A stretch of 64,000 nt of DNA from an uncultured Bacillota bacterium (GCA_958352855.1 CATWQE010000004.1:1-64000); one strand, 5' to 3'; numbered from the stretch's first letter, positions 6,586 through 16,086 are shown. Notes: generated by a model not told the origin, from the letters alone. Numbers and translations are program-made.

Positions 6586-8960
6586 GGTTTCTCCCCTTTC
6601 TTCTGTTTGGAAGCCGCTGTTACTGTTTTTGTCCACTCCTTTCTGGCGGTGGTACGCCGGATGGTAAAGTTCGATTCTTTTACCACAGGGGCAGCCCGTT
6701 TTCTTTCCGGTATCACAGGAGCCGTATCGTTCTGGACAGGTCTTGCCGGACGGGGAGCAGCAGGTGTAGTAGTTGTCTTTTGTTTTTTCTCTGGTTTGTC
6801 TGGGGAAGCCGGAGGGACTATCTGGCGTTCTGTCTTTACAGGCGGTATCTGTTCATGGTGGATGGAAGCTGCCTTTACCACCGGAACCGAAGCCCGTTCT
6901 GCCACAGTTCCCCCATCAGGAACCTGTCCCCGTTCCCTGATGGATGGGGAAACTGGCTGCATGGCTGGTTTTCCTGTATGAGTGGTATCTGCATGATGTC
7001 GGAAATCTTCCGGCTGCTTTGCAGTAACAGGGCGTTCATGGACAGGAGCCGTCCCTTTGGGGGATTCGGAAGCTGTCTTTTGCGGTTGTTTTGCCTGTTC
7101 CAGTTCCGCCCTGCGTTCTGCAATGGTCTGTCTGCGGCGTTCTGCCTGTGCGTTCCGCTGTTCGGCTCTGGCAGTTCGGGTCTGGGTCACGCTGGAAGTA
7201 AAATCCCGTACTCCCTCTGATACCTGTGTTTTCCCGTGGTAAAGGGCGTACTTTGCATTGACAGGCAAATCCTTTGCCTGCTCCCGAAGCTGTCCGGCAG
7301 TATCGGCTATCTTATCTTTGGTATCTGCCACCGTACCTACCACAGAGCCAGCCCGTTTCCATGCGGATTCCTTTTCCGGTGCTGCCTGTGCGTCTGGTCT
7401 GCTGTGGTCTGCCTGCGTCCGTTTGGAAAAACCGGATTCAGGGGCAGACGTACCGGAGGTTTTCCCTGCGTGATAAGCAGCCGTTCCAGCCCCAAGAGCT
7501 GCCACAGAACGTCCTAACTTATGCTGTAAACGGTGCATATGGGCGTGCATGAGCATACGGGGTCTTCGCATGATACGGCTCCCCATGCTTTGGGAATCCC
7601 CACTCTGCAAGGAGAACATCCCCATCAAATCCCCCAGCTTGAAATAAATTCCGGCAAAGGTCACTATCTGCAAGAACGCCGTCAGGAAGAACGGATATTC
7701 CCCAGACAGGTTGTAGAGCATGGTGGAAATGCTGAACGCTACCGTGATAATCAGGGTGATTCCGGCTCTGGTAAGGATGGTATTGAACAGTTTTGTAATG
7801 GCACGTTTGGACATCCCCTCAAAAGAGGGAACCATGCTGAGGAGGAAGCTCACAGGCAGGAACATGGCATAAATGATAAAAAGAACCTGTGAGAAAATCA
7901 TTATCCCTGTGAGCAGGAATACAAAAACGGAGATACCGATATTGAACATGAACAGGAAAAAGACGGTTCCTAATCGGTTAATGGTTTTTGTAATGGTAAG
8001 GTTCGTATTTTCTCTGTCTTCGATTTCCTCCACCACGATTTCTTCCCTGTCCTGCCCGTTGTTTTCGTCTGGACTGGTTGAGAGCAGGCGTTCCACACGG
8101 TCAGCCCCAAGGCTTTCCACATCCGAGTTGCCATATTGCAGCAGGAGCCACGGCTGCTTGACCTGAATGGAAAACAGGCTGTCCCGTATCAAATCCACGC
8201 TGTCTTTTCCCTGGCTTTCCGAGTTCGGCAGCACAATCTTTGTACCAAGGGTCAGGCTGGCATTGCTGATGTCTGCGGAAAATTCATTGATTTTCCCGAT
8301 ATAATCAGGGGCATAGGCGATAAAGGCAGCGGACAGCACGAACACCACCACGAAATTCACAACGGCATGGATGGCTTTTGTGGTTTCCCGTTTGATAAGC
8401 CCTGTGTAGGCAACATAAATCCCCACCACCAGAATGAGAATCAGCAGGAACCCGATATAAAATCCCTCCGAGGACAAGCCGCCTGTGGTAACGCCTGCAA
8501 GGGTCTGCATATTTTTCCCAATGGAATCCGCCGTAGAGGAAATGAAGTCCAGCGAGTAGGCTTCCTGAATCAGATAGCCCGTGGCGTTGGAAAGGTACAG
8601 GCTGATTGTCCAGATAAAATTTGTGATGGCATACAGCCCGTACATCACCTGTTTTCCGATACCGTCCAGCCAGTTCCACGGGAGCCAGTCCCATCCGCTG
8701 TCCACATAAAAATCAAGCTGGTAGTTGTCCAGAGGGTATTTGCTGTATTCGTTGGCAGCGTTCACCGTATCATCCACCAGTCCGGCAGCGTGGGCGGCTG
8801 TGCCGAAGACTGCCAGCAGCAGGAGGATGAGCAGGAGTGCCAGAAGCACCCTGCCAATCACTTTTCCTGCCATGCTCCCGATTTTTTTCAGGGAGGTTTT
8901 TCCCTTTATCCGGCAAGGGACAAGGGCTGTCCCCTGCTGGATGGGCTTTCTTATCTTCAT
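6582..8960 (-). CDS. Orf15: VirB6-like polytopic channel protein
   Basis: A 792-residue protein with a signal-like N-terminus (VLLALLLILLLLAVFGTAAHA), about seven further hydrophobic segments up to residue 470, then a long hydrophilic tail rich in Ala, Glu, Lys, Arg and Pro (about 490-792). This layout is that of Tn916 Orf15 (CD3337/EF1877 mobilome membrane family), the inner-membrane channel component. It is in the same operon and overlaps both neighbours by four bases. The proline- and charge-rich tail probably lies in the cytoplasm and contacts the ATPases. Confidence 0.9.
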   Translation of the reverse strand: MKIRKPIQQGTALVPCRIKGKTSLKKIGSMAGKVIGRVLLALLLILLLLAVFGTAAHAAGLVDDTVNAANEYSKYPLDNYQLDFYVDSGWDWLPWNWLDGIGKQVMYGLYAITNFIWTISLYLSNATGYLIQEAYSLDFISSTADSIGKNMQTLAGVTTGGLSSEGFYIGFLLILILVVGIYVAYTGLIKRETTKAIHAVVNFVVVFVLSAAFIAYAPDYIGKINEFSADISNASLTLGTKIVLPNSESQGKDSVDLIRDSLFSIQVKQPWLLLQYGNSDVESLGADRVERLLSTSPDENNGQDREEIVVEEIEDRENTNLTITKTINRLGTVFFLFMFNIGISVFVFLLTGIMIFSQVLFIIYAMFLPVSFLLSMVPSFEGMSKRAITKLFNTILTRAGITLIITVAFSISTMLYNLSGEYPFFLTAFLQIVTFAGIYFKLGDLMGMFSLQSGDSQSMGSRIMRRPRMLMHAHMHRLQHKLGRSVAALGAGTAAYHAGKTSGTSAPESGFSKRTQADHSRPDAQAAPEKESAWKRAGSVVGTVADTKDKIADTAGQLREQAKDLPVNAKYALYHGKTQVSEGVRDFTSSVTQTRTARAEQRNAQAERRRQTIAERRAELEQAKQPQKTASESPKGTAPVHERPVTAKQPEDFRHHADTTHTGKPAMQPVSPSIRERGQVPDGGTVAERASVPVVKAASIHHEQIPPVKTERQIVPPASPDKPEKKQKTTTTPAAPRPARPVQNDTAPVIPERKRAAPVVKESNFTIRRTTARKEWTKTVTAASKQKKGEKP

Positions 8961-11410
8961 TCCTCCACCTCTTTTCTAACAGGCGGTCTGGTGTCAAAGG
9001 CATGGAACAGGTCTTCAAAGATAGGATGGAACTGTATCACTCCCACACGCCCGTACAAATCGCTGATAAGGCACTGCCCGTTTTCCAAGTCACGGAGCCG
9101 CTTCTGGTTGTTTTCATCTTCGGAATCCACCCCGAAAAAGGCGAGGGTCTTCTTGATTTCGTTGATGTCTGTGGAACGGAACGCAAACTTTAAGCCCAGA
9201 TTGTTTTTCAGCTTTTCATCCAGCAAATCATCCGTGTTCTGGGTCACAAAGTAAACGCCTGCGTTCATGGCACGTCCGGCACGAACCAGCTTCATAGAGA
9301 GGGTCTTTCCCTGTGCCACCTGTAAGAAGCTCCATGCTTCATCCAAATCCACAATCTTAAACACGCTGCGGTCTGTATGGATGAAGTCGAGAGCAAAGGT
9401 ACTGATTACAATGAGCATTGCCACGGAAAGCAGCTCCATTGTGGTGTATTCTTCAAACGAGGTTTCCTTATCCGGCAGCACCAAATCCGCCACCTGAATG
9501 ATGTTGAGCTGCTTTTCAAGGCTGATGGACTGTGTGACATCCCCATCCGAAAAGAGCAGGTGTGCAAAGTCATAGTCCGTAAAGGATTCGATATGGTCGG
9601 CTATGCTGGTGCTGATGGTGGTTCCCTCCGCCCGTAGTTCCTCAATCACTTTGAAAAGCCCCCGTTCTTCACTGTTTGTTACTGCACGAATAGCTTTCCG
9701 AAGAACAGGGAACTTTTCCCCGTCACGGCTGGAAATGCCCGTTAAAAAGGTCAGGATGTCGATTGCCAGTGATTCGGAATCCTTTGGGTTCTCCATAATC
9801 ACATACGGGTCAAGTAAGCCCCTGTTCTGTTCCTCCGAAGTCAGGTTTACGATATTGATTTCATGGGCGATTTCCGGCAGGGTTTCTTTCCAGCGTCCCC
9901 GTTCCGCTTTCGGGTCAACAATGAGAGCCTGTGCTCCAAACAATACGGAATAATAGACAATCATGTTGTTGCTGAATGATTTTCCACCGCCGAGGGAGCC
10001 GACAAAAGCGGCAGCAAGGGCGTTGGTGACGGAGCCTTTTACTCCTTGACTGGCAAGGGCAGGCTTTAAGTACACGTTTCTTCCTGTATCAAGGCTGTAC
10101 CCGATATAAATACCCTCCGTTTCTCCTAACATCTGGGTTGCCCCGAAGCCAAGACCAGCGAGGAAGTCGCTGGTGACATACTGGATGTAATCGTTCAGAT
10201 ACCGTTTGCTGGCAGGGAGAAATTCCCCATGCAGCCCCAGCATATCCCCAAAGGGGCGAACCAGTTTCACGTTCAAATCGTCATAAAAATCTTTCACCTC
10301 ATTGCAGCGGCGTTTCAGTTCTTCCAAGTCGGGAGCCGTCACACGCACCACATAGGACAGCTTATACATGGATTCCTTGCTCTGGTCTAAGGTGGATTCC
10401 AGCTCATTCACGCTGTCTAAAGCGTCCACCACGTTTGTACTGGTTTCGCTGTCATTCTGCCATGCGTGGTTGTCTAAATCTTTCAGCTCTTTTTTCTTGT
10501 TCCGTACCGTGGAGAGGGCTTTCCGGTTTGTCACAATCTCCACATTCATAGAGGTATCAATGGGAAAGGTAAATTGCTGCTGCTGATAGTAAAAGATTTC
10601 CGAGGATGGGAAGTTCAGTTCCCCCACAATGCTGTTGATGGTAAAGTAGGCTGCATACACTGTCCCGTCTTCCTGTTCGATTTTCAGATACCGCTGGTTT
10701 TCCTCTATCAGACAACGGGTGGGTTTGATGAGGTCATAGTATTTCACCAGCGTTTCCTCCTGAAACCGTTTCTTCGGCAGGTAATACTCATAATCTTCGT
10801 AGGCAGTTCCGGTCTGCCCGTATAAATGCTCAATCAGGTAGCCAAAATCGTCCTTGTTAAGCCGCCGTACTTTAAAGCGGCGTGAGATTTTATTCTCCAA
10901 CAGTTTTTCCATCTTCTGAAACCGCCAGATTTCCTCATTGCTCATGGAAACAAAATCCCCCATGAGCTTGTGGTTGACTTCATGGAGGAAGTCGGAAACA
11001 GCGGTCTTTGCTTCCCTGCGAAACTGCTTCATGGTGACTTCCTGCTCATTGACAAGCAGCTTGAAGCCGATAAAAAAGCGGTAGTCTACCTGATTTTCCC
11101 CTATCATGGAAATCAGGGCTTCGGTCTGTGCGTCAATCTTTGCACAGGCAACGTCCTTTAGCTTGCCTGTCACTTCCTGTTTGGAGCGTTCCTGTGCCGC
11201 CCGTATGCTGGATTCCGTGCTGATTTGCAGGGCATGAATCTTCCCGTCCCTGTTCTGGGCGATAAGCTGCCGGAAGGAATCGTGTACCTGATATTTCTGT
11301 TCAGGGCTTAAAAAGGAATAGTTGTAGGGAAGCAGCTCATAGTAAGCGAAGCACTCCCCGTCATGGTTGAACACAAGGTTATTTTCGATATACTTAATCG
11401 GATATGCCAT
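8957..11410 (-). CDS. Orf16: VirB4/TraE-like conjugation ATPase
   Basis: An 817-residue ATPase powering the transfer channel. The Walker A motif GSLGGGKSFSNN lies near residue 470 and the Walker B region IVDLDEAWSFL near 680; a further conserved FVTQNTDDLL follows. The ATG at 11410 is chosen because AAGGAGTG precedes it at a normal distance; a start nine bases earlier is open but would sit in the ribosome site. It overlaps orf17 and orf15. Confidence 0.95.
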   Translation of the reverse strand: MAYPIKYIENNLVFNHDGECFAYYELLPYNYSFLSPEQKYQVHDSFRQLIAQNRDGKIHALQISTESSIRAAQERSKQEVTGKLKDVACAKIDAQTEALISMIGENQVDYRFFIGFKLLVNEQEVTMKQFRREAKTAVSDFLHEVNHKLMGDFVSMSNEEIWRFQKMEKLLENKISRRFKVRRLNKDDFGYLIEHLYGQTGTAYEDYEYYLPKKRFQEETLVKYYDLIKPTRCLIEENQRYLKIEQEDGTVYAAYFTINSIVGELNFPSSEIFYYQQQQFTFPIDTSMNVEIVTNRKALSTVRNKKKELKDLDNHAWQNDSETSTNVVDALDSVNELESTLDQSKESMYKLSYVVRVTAPDLEELKRRCNEVKDFYDDLNVKLVRPFGDMLGLHGEFLPASKRYLNDYIQYVTSDFLAGLGFGATQMLGETEGIYIGYSLDTGRNVYLKPALASQGVKGSVTNALAAAFVGSLGGGKSFSNNMIVYYSVLFGAQALIVDPKAERGRWKETLPEIAHEINIVNLTSEEQNRGLLDPYVIMENPKDSESLAIDILTFLTGISSRDGEKFPVLRKAIRAVTNSEERGLFKVIEELRAEGTTISTSIADHIESFTDYDFAHLLFSDGDVTQSISLEKQLNIIQVADLVLPDKETSFEEYTTMELLSVAMLIVISTFALDFIHTDRSVFKIVDLDEAWSFLQVAQGKTLSMKLVRAGRAMNAGVYFVTQNTDDLLDEKLKNNLGLKFAFRSTDINEIKKTLAFFGVDSEDENNQKRLRDLENGQCLISDLYGRVGVIQFHPIFEDLFHAFDTRPPVRKEVEE

Positions 11411-11786
11411 AAATATCACTCCTTACTGCCGTGATGGGTTGTGCCGGATATTCCTTTTCCAGCCTCACGGGCTTTCCTGCATACGTCAGTTTCGGGCGTA
11501 CCAGATATGCCAGTACGGATTTCAGGAAGCCGTAAGGCTTCTTTCCGTCAAAGGTTTTCTGGCACATGAACCAAGTAAGGGCAAAGGGTACGCCAAAATA
11601 TTTCAGAAATGCCCCGTCAATGAACGAAAGGGGAGGGAGGTTCCCCAAGAGCATAACTGTAAACACCGACACCACGAACCATGCCATCTGTGTGAACGTG
11701 ATGGGGAATGGCAGCTTAAAATCATTGATGGAATAGAGTACCTTTTCTACTGACCAGATACTGGTATAGCTTCGTATTTTCTTCAT
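11394..11786 (-). CDS. Orf17: TcpE-family conjugal transfer membrane protein
   Basis: A 130-residue protein with an RSYTSIWSVEKVLYSINDF opening, two membrane segments (about residues 33-50 and 60-78) and a cytoplasmic tail with RPKLTYAGKPV. This is the TcpE / VirB3-like family of Gram-positive conjugation systems. It overlaps the start of the VirB4-like gene, the usual VirB3-VirB4 pairing. Confidence 0.9.
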   Translation of the reverse strand: MKKIRSYTSIWSVEKVLYSINDFKLPFPITFTQMAWFVVSVFTVMLLGNLPPLSFIDGAFLKYFGVPFALTWFMCQKTFDGKKPYGFLKSVLAYLVRPKLTYAGKPVRLEKEYPAQPITAVRSDIYGISD

Positions 11787-11876
11787 GTTGTCTGTCCTTT
11801 CTAAAAGATGGGGGCAGCAAATGCCGCCCCTGAATCAAAAATCCGCCTGCACTTCCCAAAGGAGATACAGACGGGT

Positions 11877-12365
11877 CTAACGTAAGATTTCATATACGCC
11901 GTGGTTCGTGACAACAAAGGTTCCCTCCAATTCTAAGTCACGCCCATAGGCTTCATAGTCAATATAGTTTTGTAAGTGTGCCGGAAGTTCCCCGAGCTGT
12001 CCGGTTTCTTCCAGATAGTAGCGAGCCACATCCGCCATATCGTCACAGCCGGAATGGCAGATAATATCGTCTTCATGCTCACAGAGTTCTTCGATACTGC
12101 CAAAATAGGATTGCAGCTCTGATAGTTCCTCCTGAATGTACTCCGGTAAGTCCTCCACCATTTCACACAGGCGGTTGACTTCTTCAATGGGGGTATATTC
12201 GTCAATCTCAAAGGGTAGCTCATAATCATGGATGGCGTATTCCTCATATTCATCATTCAAACCGATACGCTCCTTGACTTCCTCAAAGTCCACAGGCGGC
12301 GTGAACCATGCCCCGACCAGTTCGCCCTCATTGTATTTGCCTAAGTTGGCAATGTAAATCCGCAT
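11877..12365 (-). CDS. ardA: ArdA antirestriction protein, copy 1 (Orf18-like)
   Basis: A very acidic protein of about 162 residues that begins MRIYIANLGKYNEGELVGAW. It shows the ArdA features: GAWFTPPVDFEEVKERIG, EYAIHDYELPFEIDEY and the C-terminal NYIDYEAYGRDLELEG. ArdA mimics bent DNA and blocks type I restriction enzymes, protecting incoming DNA during conjugation. The ATG at 12365 is preferred to an upstream ATG because the homology begins there. The second ArdA gene lies immediately upstream. Confidence 0.93.
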   Translation of the reverse strand: MRIYIANLGKYNEGELVGAWFTPPVDFEEVKERIGLNDEYEEYAIHDYELPFEIDEYTPIEEVNRLCEMVEDLPEYIQEELSELQSYFGSIEELCEHEDDIICHSGCDDMADVARYYLEETGQLGELPAHLQNYIDYEAYGRDLELEGTFVVTNHGVYEILR

Positions 12366-12390
12366 TTCTTCCAAGTTCCTCCACCTCCTT

Positions 12391-12885
12391 TTAGCGGTAA
12401 TAAAAGATACCATTGTCCGTAAACAGGTAGTTTTCGCTGGTTTCTAGTTCCCGACCAATGGAAGCGTAGTCGATATGGTTTATTAGGTCTGGATGTACTT
12501 CTCCGAATAGTTGTACTTCCTGTATTAGATAACGGGCGAGGGATTCCCCGTCCTGCACCGGATAACAGCGTATCTGGTCTTTGTGGTCGATAAATTCCGT
12601 AAAGCTGGGAAACCACCGCTTTTGTATCACATCCATTTCATAATAGAGGGGTGTTCCCTGCATTTCCTGTACCATCCGGCAAAGGGCGTTGATTTCCCAG
12701 AGCCTTGTGTTGCCCTCCAATGGAAAGGGCAGCTCATAGTCTTCAATTTCGATTTCTTCCTCACTCTGAACCCCAAGACGTTCCCTGATTTCTTCAAAAT
12801 CCACGGGGCAGGAAAACCATGCCCCCGGATATTCCTCAAAATCTTCATGGTAAAACCGTGTGGTGTTCAGGATGTAGATTTTCAT
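12391..12885 (-). CDS. ArdA antirestriction protein, copy 2
   Basis: About 164 acidic residues with the same ArdA plan: MKIYILNTTRFYHEDFEEYP, GAWFSCPVDFEEIRERLG, EIEDYELPFPLEGN and HIDYASIGRELETSEN. It is a diverged paralogue of the gene just downstream, by eye about one third to two fifths identical. Tn916 has a single ArdA (orf18). The start is uncertain: a GTG at 12903 is six codons earlier, but the similarity starts at the ATG at 12885. Confidence 0.9.
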   Translation of the reverse strand: MKIYILNTTRFYHEDFEEYPGAWFSCPVDFEEIRERLGVQSEEEIEIEDYELPFPLEGNTRLWEINALCRMVQEMQGTPLYYEMDVIQKRWFPSFTEFIDHKDQIRCYPVQDGESLARYLIQEVQLFGEVHPDLINHIDYASIGRELETSENYLFTDNGIFYYR

Positions 12886-13012
12886 TTCCTCAATCAGTAT
12901 CACGTCCTTTCGCTGCTAAATTTTTGGGGAGTTACGCTCCCCAAGCCCCTAGTGAACTTCCGCCATGAAGCAATCAGAGCTTGCTCCATAACGGAAGTGT
13001 AACAAGAGTTTC
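12886..13012. other. Spacer with a small hairpin between orf19 and ardA
   Basis: A GC hairpin GGGGAG-TTACG-CTCCCC lies at 12926-12942. No T-run follows on the minus strand, so it may be an mRNA-stabilising or processing element rather than a terminator. No gene is seen here. Confidence 0.35.
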
Positions 13013-13234
13013 CTATGCACCGATAATCTTATTGAACAGTTCCAGTAAGATGTCCTTTACACCGTCCGCATTGAAGACCAGACCGACTGCTACAAGGGAC
13101 ACCACCAGAAAACCGATAAGTTTGGAAAATTCCCTCTTAAATCCGAGGTACAGTCCAATCACCACGATTGCCAGCAGCACAAGGGACTGGGCGTTGGATA
13201 AAAACCAGTTGTAAAGATTCTGTCCGAAATTCAT
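13013..13234 (-). CDS. Orf19: TcpD-family small membrane protein
   Basis: A 73-residue protein with two hydrophobic segments (about residues 16-31 and 36-55) and the opening NFGQNLYNWFLSNAQSLVLL. It matches the TcpD membrane family, Tn916 Orf19. A strong AAAGGAGC ribosome site precedes the ATG. TcpD is a membrane component of pCW3-type conjugation machinery; its exact role is not known. Confidence 0.85.
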   Translation of the reverse strand: MNFGQNLYNWFLSNAQSLVLLAIVVIGLYLGFKREFSKLIGFLVVSLVAVGLVFNADGVKDILLELFNKIIGA

Positions 13235-13285
13235 AAAAGCTCCTTTCTTTCCTGTAAGATTCCGTATGTTTCAAGATTGCCGCCG

Positions 13286-14467
13286 TTAAAGCACCACCTC
13301 CTTTGCAGCGGCGGCTTGCTGCTTCAGGATTTTTTCGTGCTTCTCCGTCAGTTTTGCATGGGTGATGATGTCGTGGACAATCTGGGTGTGGTTCATCTTA
13401 TCCAGACGGAGAGCCAGCTTTAAGGTAGGGGCTACCTGATGGGAGAGCCAGTGCAGGGTGCGTTCAAAGGAATAGGGTTCCGGTTTGGTTGTCAGTTTCA
13501 GGATTCCTCTGTGTTCTCCAATAAACCACGCCCATTCCTCATTGATACGCCAGTCAGAACGGGGCTTCGTATCGTCCCTGTCCACGAACCGAATATAGCG
13601 GTTGATGATTTGAAAGGCTGTCCGTTCTGGATTGTCATGTTCTAACAGGTCACGGATGGCGTAAAAGGCACGCTCATTTTTCAGCCGGATTTCAAAGCGG
13701 TTCTTTACCTCTGCGTCTTCAATGGGAATATCGTGCTTTTTGTACTGCTCATAGTCCTTTTCGTAAATGCAGAAGTACACCTCACTTTGGAGGGAGCCGA
13801 TATACAGGGTGTTCCCCATACATTCTTTTTCCTCACGCCGTACCAGTTCGCCGCTGCGGTAGCTTTTGAAGCTGCGGAAGACCGAGATACATTCCTCATT
13901 CTGGCACTTCTCTGTCAGATGGGGAATGTTCAGGATTCCCGTTTTATCATTGATGGCAAGGTCAAGCCGCTTCATCACGCCGTCTTCCATGAGAACGTCC
14001 ATGAAAAATTCATACCAGCTCCGTTCCTGTGCCAGCAGATAGCTTTCAAACTGGCGGCAGCCACGCCCTTTCAGCTCCAACAGCACCCCTTTTTCCAGTT
14101 CCGCCGATACCAGAACGAAAATATCACCCAGATAGTAATGTTCTGTGTAAGAATAGAAGCCGTAGTCTTCATGGATAAAGTAGGGCAGCTTTAGCCGCAG
14201 CACGTCTTCCACGATATGTTTCACATCCGTAGTGGGGAAGCGAATCCGAACATAATCAAAGAGCATTTCAAGGGGATAGTCTGGATTGAAGCGTTCCAGA
14301 GCTTCCGTGATGGCTTCCTGTAATGCTTCGGATGGGTGAGCCTTGCCCGTTTCAATATCGCTTAGATACGGACGGGTGATTCCGGCAGCCAATGCAAGTT
14401 TTTGTTGTGAGATACCGTAAACTTCCCGTTTTTCTTTGATGTCCCGTACCCATGTTTCTTCATTCAG
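13286..14467 (-). CDS. Orf20: MobT relaxase (Rep_trans family), probable CTG start
   Basis: This is the relaxase of Tn916-type elements, with an N-terminal Xre-type HTH (KLALAAGITRPYLSDIETGK) and a Rep_trans domain (about residues 90-340). It nicks oriT and starts transfer and rolling-circle replication. The first usual start codon is a TTG at 14392, but that would remove the first helix of the HTH. The frame stays open upstream as NEETWVRDIKEKREVYGISQ, matching Tn916 Orf20, and a perfect AGGAGGG lies seven bases before a CTG at 14467. There is no ATG, GTG or TTG in frame at that place. I therefore extend the gene by 25 codons. Confidence 0.85.
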   Translation of the reverse strand: MNEETWVRDIKEKREVYGISQQKLALAAGITRPYLSDIETGKAHPSEALQEAITEALERFNPDYPLEMLFDYVRIRFPTTDVKHIVEDVLRLKLPYFIHEDYGFYSYTEHYYLGDIFVLVSAELEKGVLLELKGRGCRQFESYLLAQERSWYEFFMDVLMEDGVMKRLDLAINDKTGILNIPHLTEKCQNEECISVFRSFKSYRSGELVRREEKECMGNTLYIGSLQSEVYFCIYEKDYEQYKKHDIPIEDAEVKNRFEIRLKNERAFYAIRDLLEHDNPERTAFQIINRYIRFVDRDDTKPRSDWRINEEWAWFIGEHRGILKLTTKPEPYSFERTLHWLSHQVAPTLKLALRLDKMNHTQIVHDIITHAKLTEKHEKILKQQAAAAKEVVL

Positions 14468-14661
14468 TGAAAATCCCTCCTGTCTAAAAAAGCGTATGTC
14501 AACTTTCAGAGCCTTGTTGACATACGCCGGATATGGGAAAAATCCCTTGTGTACCGTGGGATTCTACCCTGTTGTTTGATTGTTGCCTGTCGATTTGTAC
14601 CCCTCTGTTAGATATGAGGGGTTCCTGCTGGCGTGCCTTGCGGCACACCAGCCACAGCAGG
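14468..14661. other. Probable oriT region of the ICE
   Basis: In Tn916 oriT lies between orf20 and orf21, and this is that interval. It holds a perfect inverted repeat with twelve-base arms at 14492-14503 and 14516-14527 (GCGTATGTCAAC / GTTGACATACGC, twelve-base loop), a second one at 14597-14620 (ACCCCTC / GAGGGGT), and a third near 14631-14656 with CTGCTGG-type arms. These are usual for relaxase binding and nicking sites. The nick position cannot be read here. Confidence 0.7.
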
Positions 14662-16059
14662 TCAGTCCGTTTCTGCGGCTTTCGCTTCGCACGCCGCCTT
14701 CACTCCCTGCCTGCTGTCTGTCAGCTTTTTTATTTCTTTAAGGAAATCGTGTCCTTTTGGCACAAGGGGCGTGTAAAATTCCGAGATAACGCTGGTTCCC
14801 ACATCCACATAGCCACGCCCTTTTATCTGCTTTAGGAAGAAATCTTTTGTGGTTTCCCCGAACATCATCCCATAGCCCATTTCCGACATCCGCCCCAGAG
14901 CCACACGGAAATTGAACTGGTCACGGATTCCATCTCCCAGATACTTTGCGTCCGGACGCTGGCAGGCGAGAATCAGGAAGAAACCAGCCTGCCGCCCAAG
15001 CATAACGATTTGTTTTAACTTGTTTAGGACAGCAGCGTTTTCCTTTGTGCCGAGCATTTCCATAAATGCCACATATTCATCAAAGATAAGGAAATATGCC
15101 GGAAGCCCCAAGTAAGCATAGTTTTCCCCTGTCCGGTAATTCTCCATGAGCTTCATGTCTTCGCTGCGTTTCATCATTTCTTCATAGAAACGGTCAATGC
15201 AGGTGAGCATATCTTCCTTTCTGTAGTACACATCCGGCATAACCGCCTGTAAGTCCGCAAGGTCGGCGTTTTTGGGGTCTAACACGAACAGGATGGCGTT
15301 GGTGCGGAGCAGGGCTTCGATGAGGGTTAGGATGAAGTAGGTCTTTCCACCGCCGGTTCCTCCGGCAATGAGCATATGGGGGAGCTTATCATACTCCCAC
15401 CAGACATTTTCCATGAGCCGGAGCCTGCCGTCCTTTGCCTGTATGTCCTCAATGGAGATACGGTTGGCAATGGTATCATAGAGCAGGGTGTACTCCACAT
15501 AGGAATCCTTTAATTCCTTATCCGTCAGCTCACAGTACAAGCCGCTTTCCAGCTTTTTCTCCAAGTTTAAGAGCTGTTCCTGATATTTCCCTAAGGTGAT
15601 TTCCACACGGATATGAAGCAATCCCTGTTTCATCCGGTAATAGATTTTGGGAAAGTAAGTGATTTTTTCTTTGGAACGGCTGGAAGACAAGTCCTTGAAA
15701 AAAGTGTCTTCCTTTCTCTGTTTCGATTCATACCATTTATTTTCCAATACCATCCTTGCCAGCTTTTGGCGGTGGATGAGCTGCTTTATTTTATCCCTAC
15801 GGTATCGCCAGAACAGAAGAACTGCGGCAAGACACACCATTCCTGCCACGCCCATGCTGAATAACAGGTAAGGGATATTTACATCCTGTATTATCTGGGA
15901 GAGGGACACTTCCTGCCAGTTGGTTCCGGCAATCTGCCCTGTATGAAACAGCAGGACAACCAGCAGGAAGACAGGGAACAGGGCGGCAAGGGCAGTATGG
16001 AACACAAGGTCTTTATCCGTGGGACGGATACGTTTTCCACGGGGGAAAAGCTGCTTCAT
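14662..16059 (-). CDS. Orf21: FtsK/SpoIIIE-type coupling ATPase (TcpA)
   Basis: A 465-residue protein with two membrane segments near the N-terminus (about residues 22-45 and 60-85). The ATPase core has Walker A GGTGGGKTYFILTLIEALL near residue 240 and Walker B YFLIFDEYVAFMEML near 345. It is the coupling protein that brings the relaxase-DNA complex to the channel. A GAAAGGAGG ribosome site precedes the ATG. It is upstream of oriT and the relaxase, as in Tn916. Confidence 0.94.
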   Translation of the reverse strand: MKQLFPRGKRIRPTDKDLVFHTALAALFPVFLLVVLLFHTGQIAGTNWQEVSLSQIIQDVNIPYLLFSMGVAGMVCLAAVLLFWRYRRDKIKQLIHRQKLARMVLENKWYESKQRKEDTFFKDLSSSRSKEKITYFPKIYYRMKQGLLHIRVEITLGKYQEQLLNLEKKLESGLYCELTDKELKDSYVEYTLLYDTIANRISIEDIQAKDGRLRLMENVWWEYDKLPHMLIAGGTGGGKTYFILTLIEALLRTNAILFVLDPKNADLADLQAVMPDVYYRKEDMLTCIDRFYEEMMKRSEDMKLMENYRTGENYAYLGLPAYFLIFDEYVAFMEMLGTKENAAVLNKLKQIVMLGRQAGFFLILACQRPDAKYLGDGIRDQFNFRVALGRMSEMGYGMMFGETTKDFFLKQIKGRGYVDVGTSVISEFYTPLVPKGHDFLKEIKKLTDSRQGVKAACEAKAAETD

Positions 16060-16086
16060 GGGAACAATCCTCCTTTCGCTTTCTTC

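Noticed and set aside
6607..9254. Several plus-strand open frames opposite orf15 and orf16
   Set aside because: They are antisense to well-supported transfer genes, lack ribosome sites and show Cys/Pro/Arg-rich composition typical of shadow frames.
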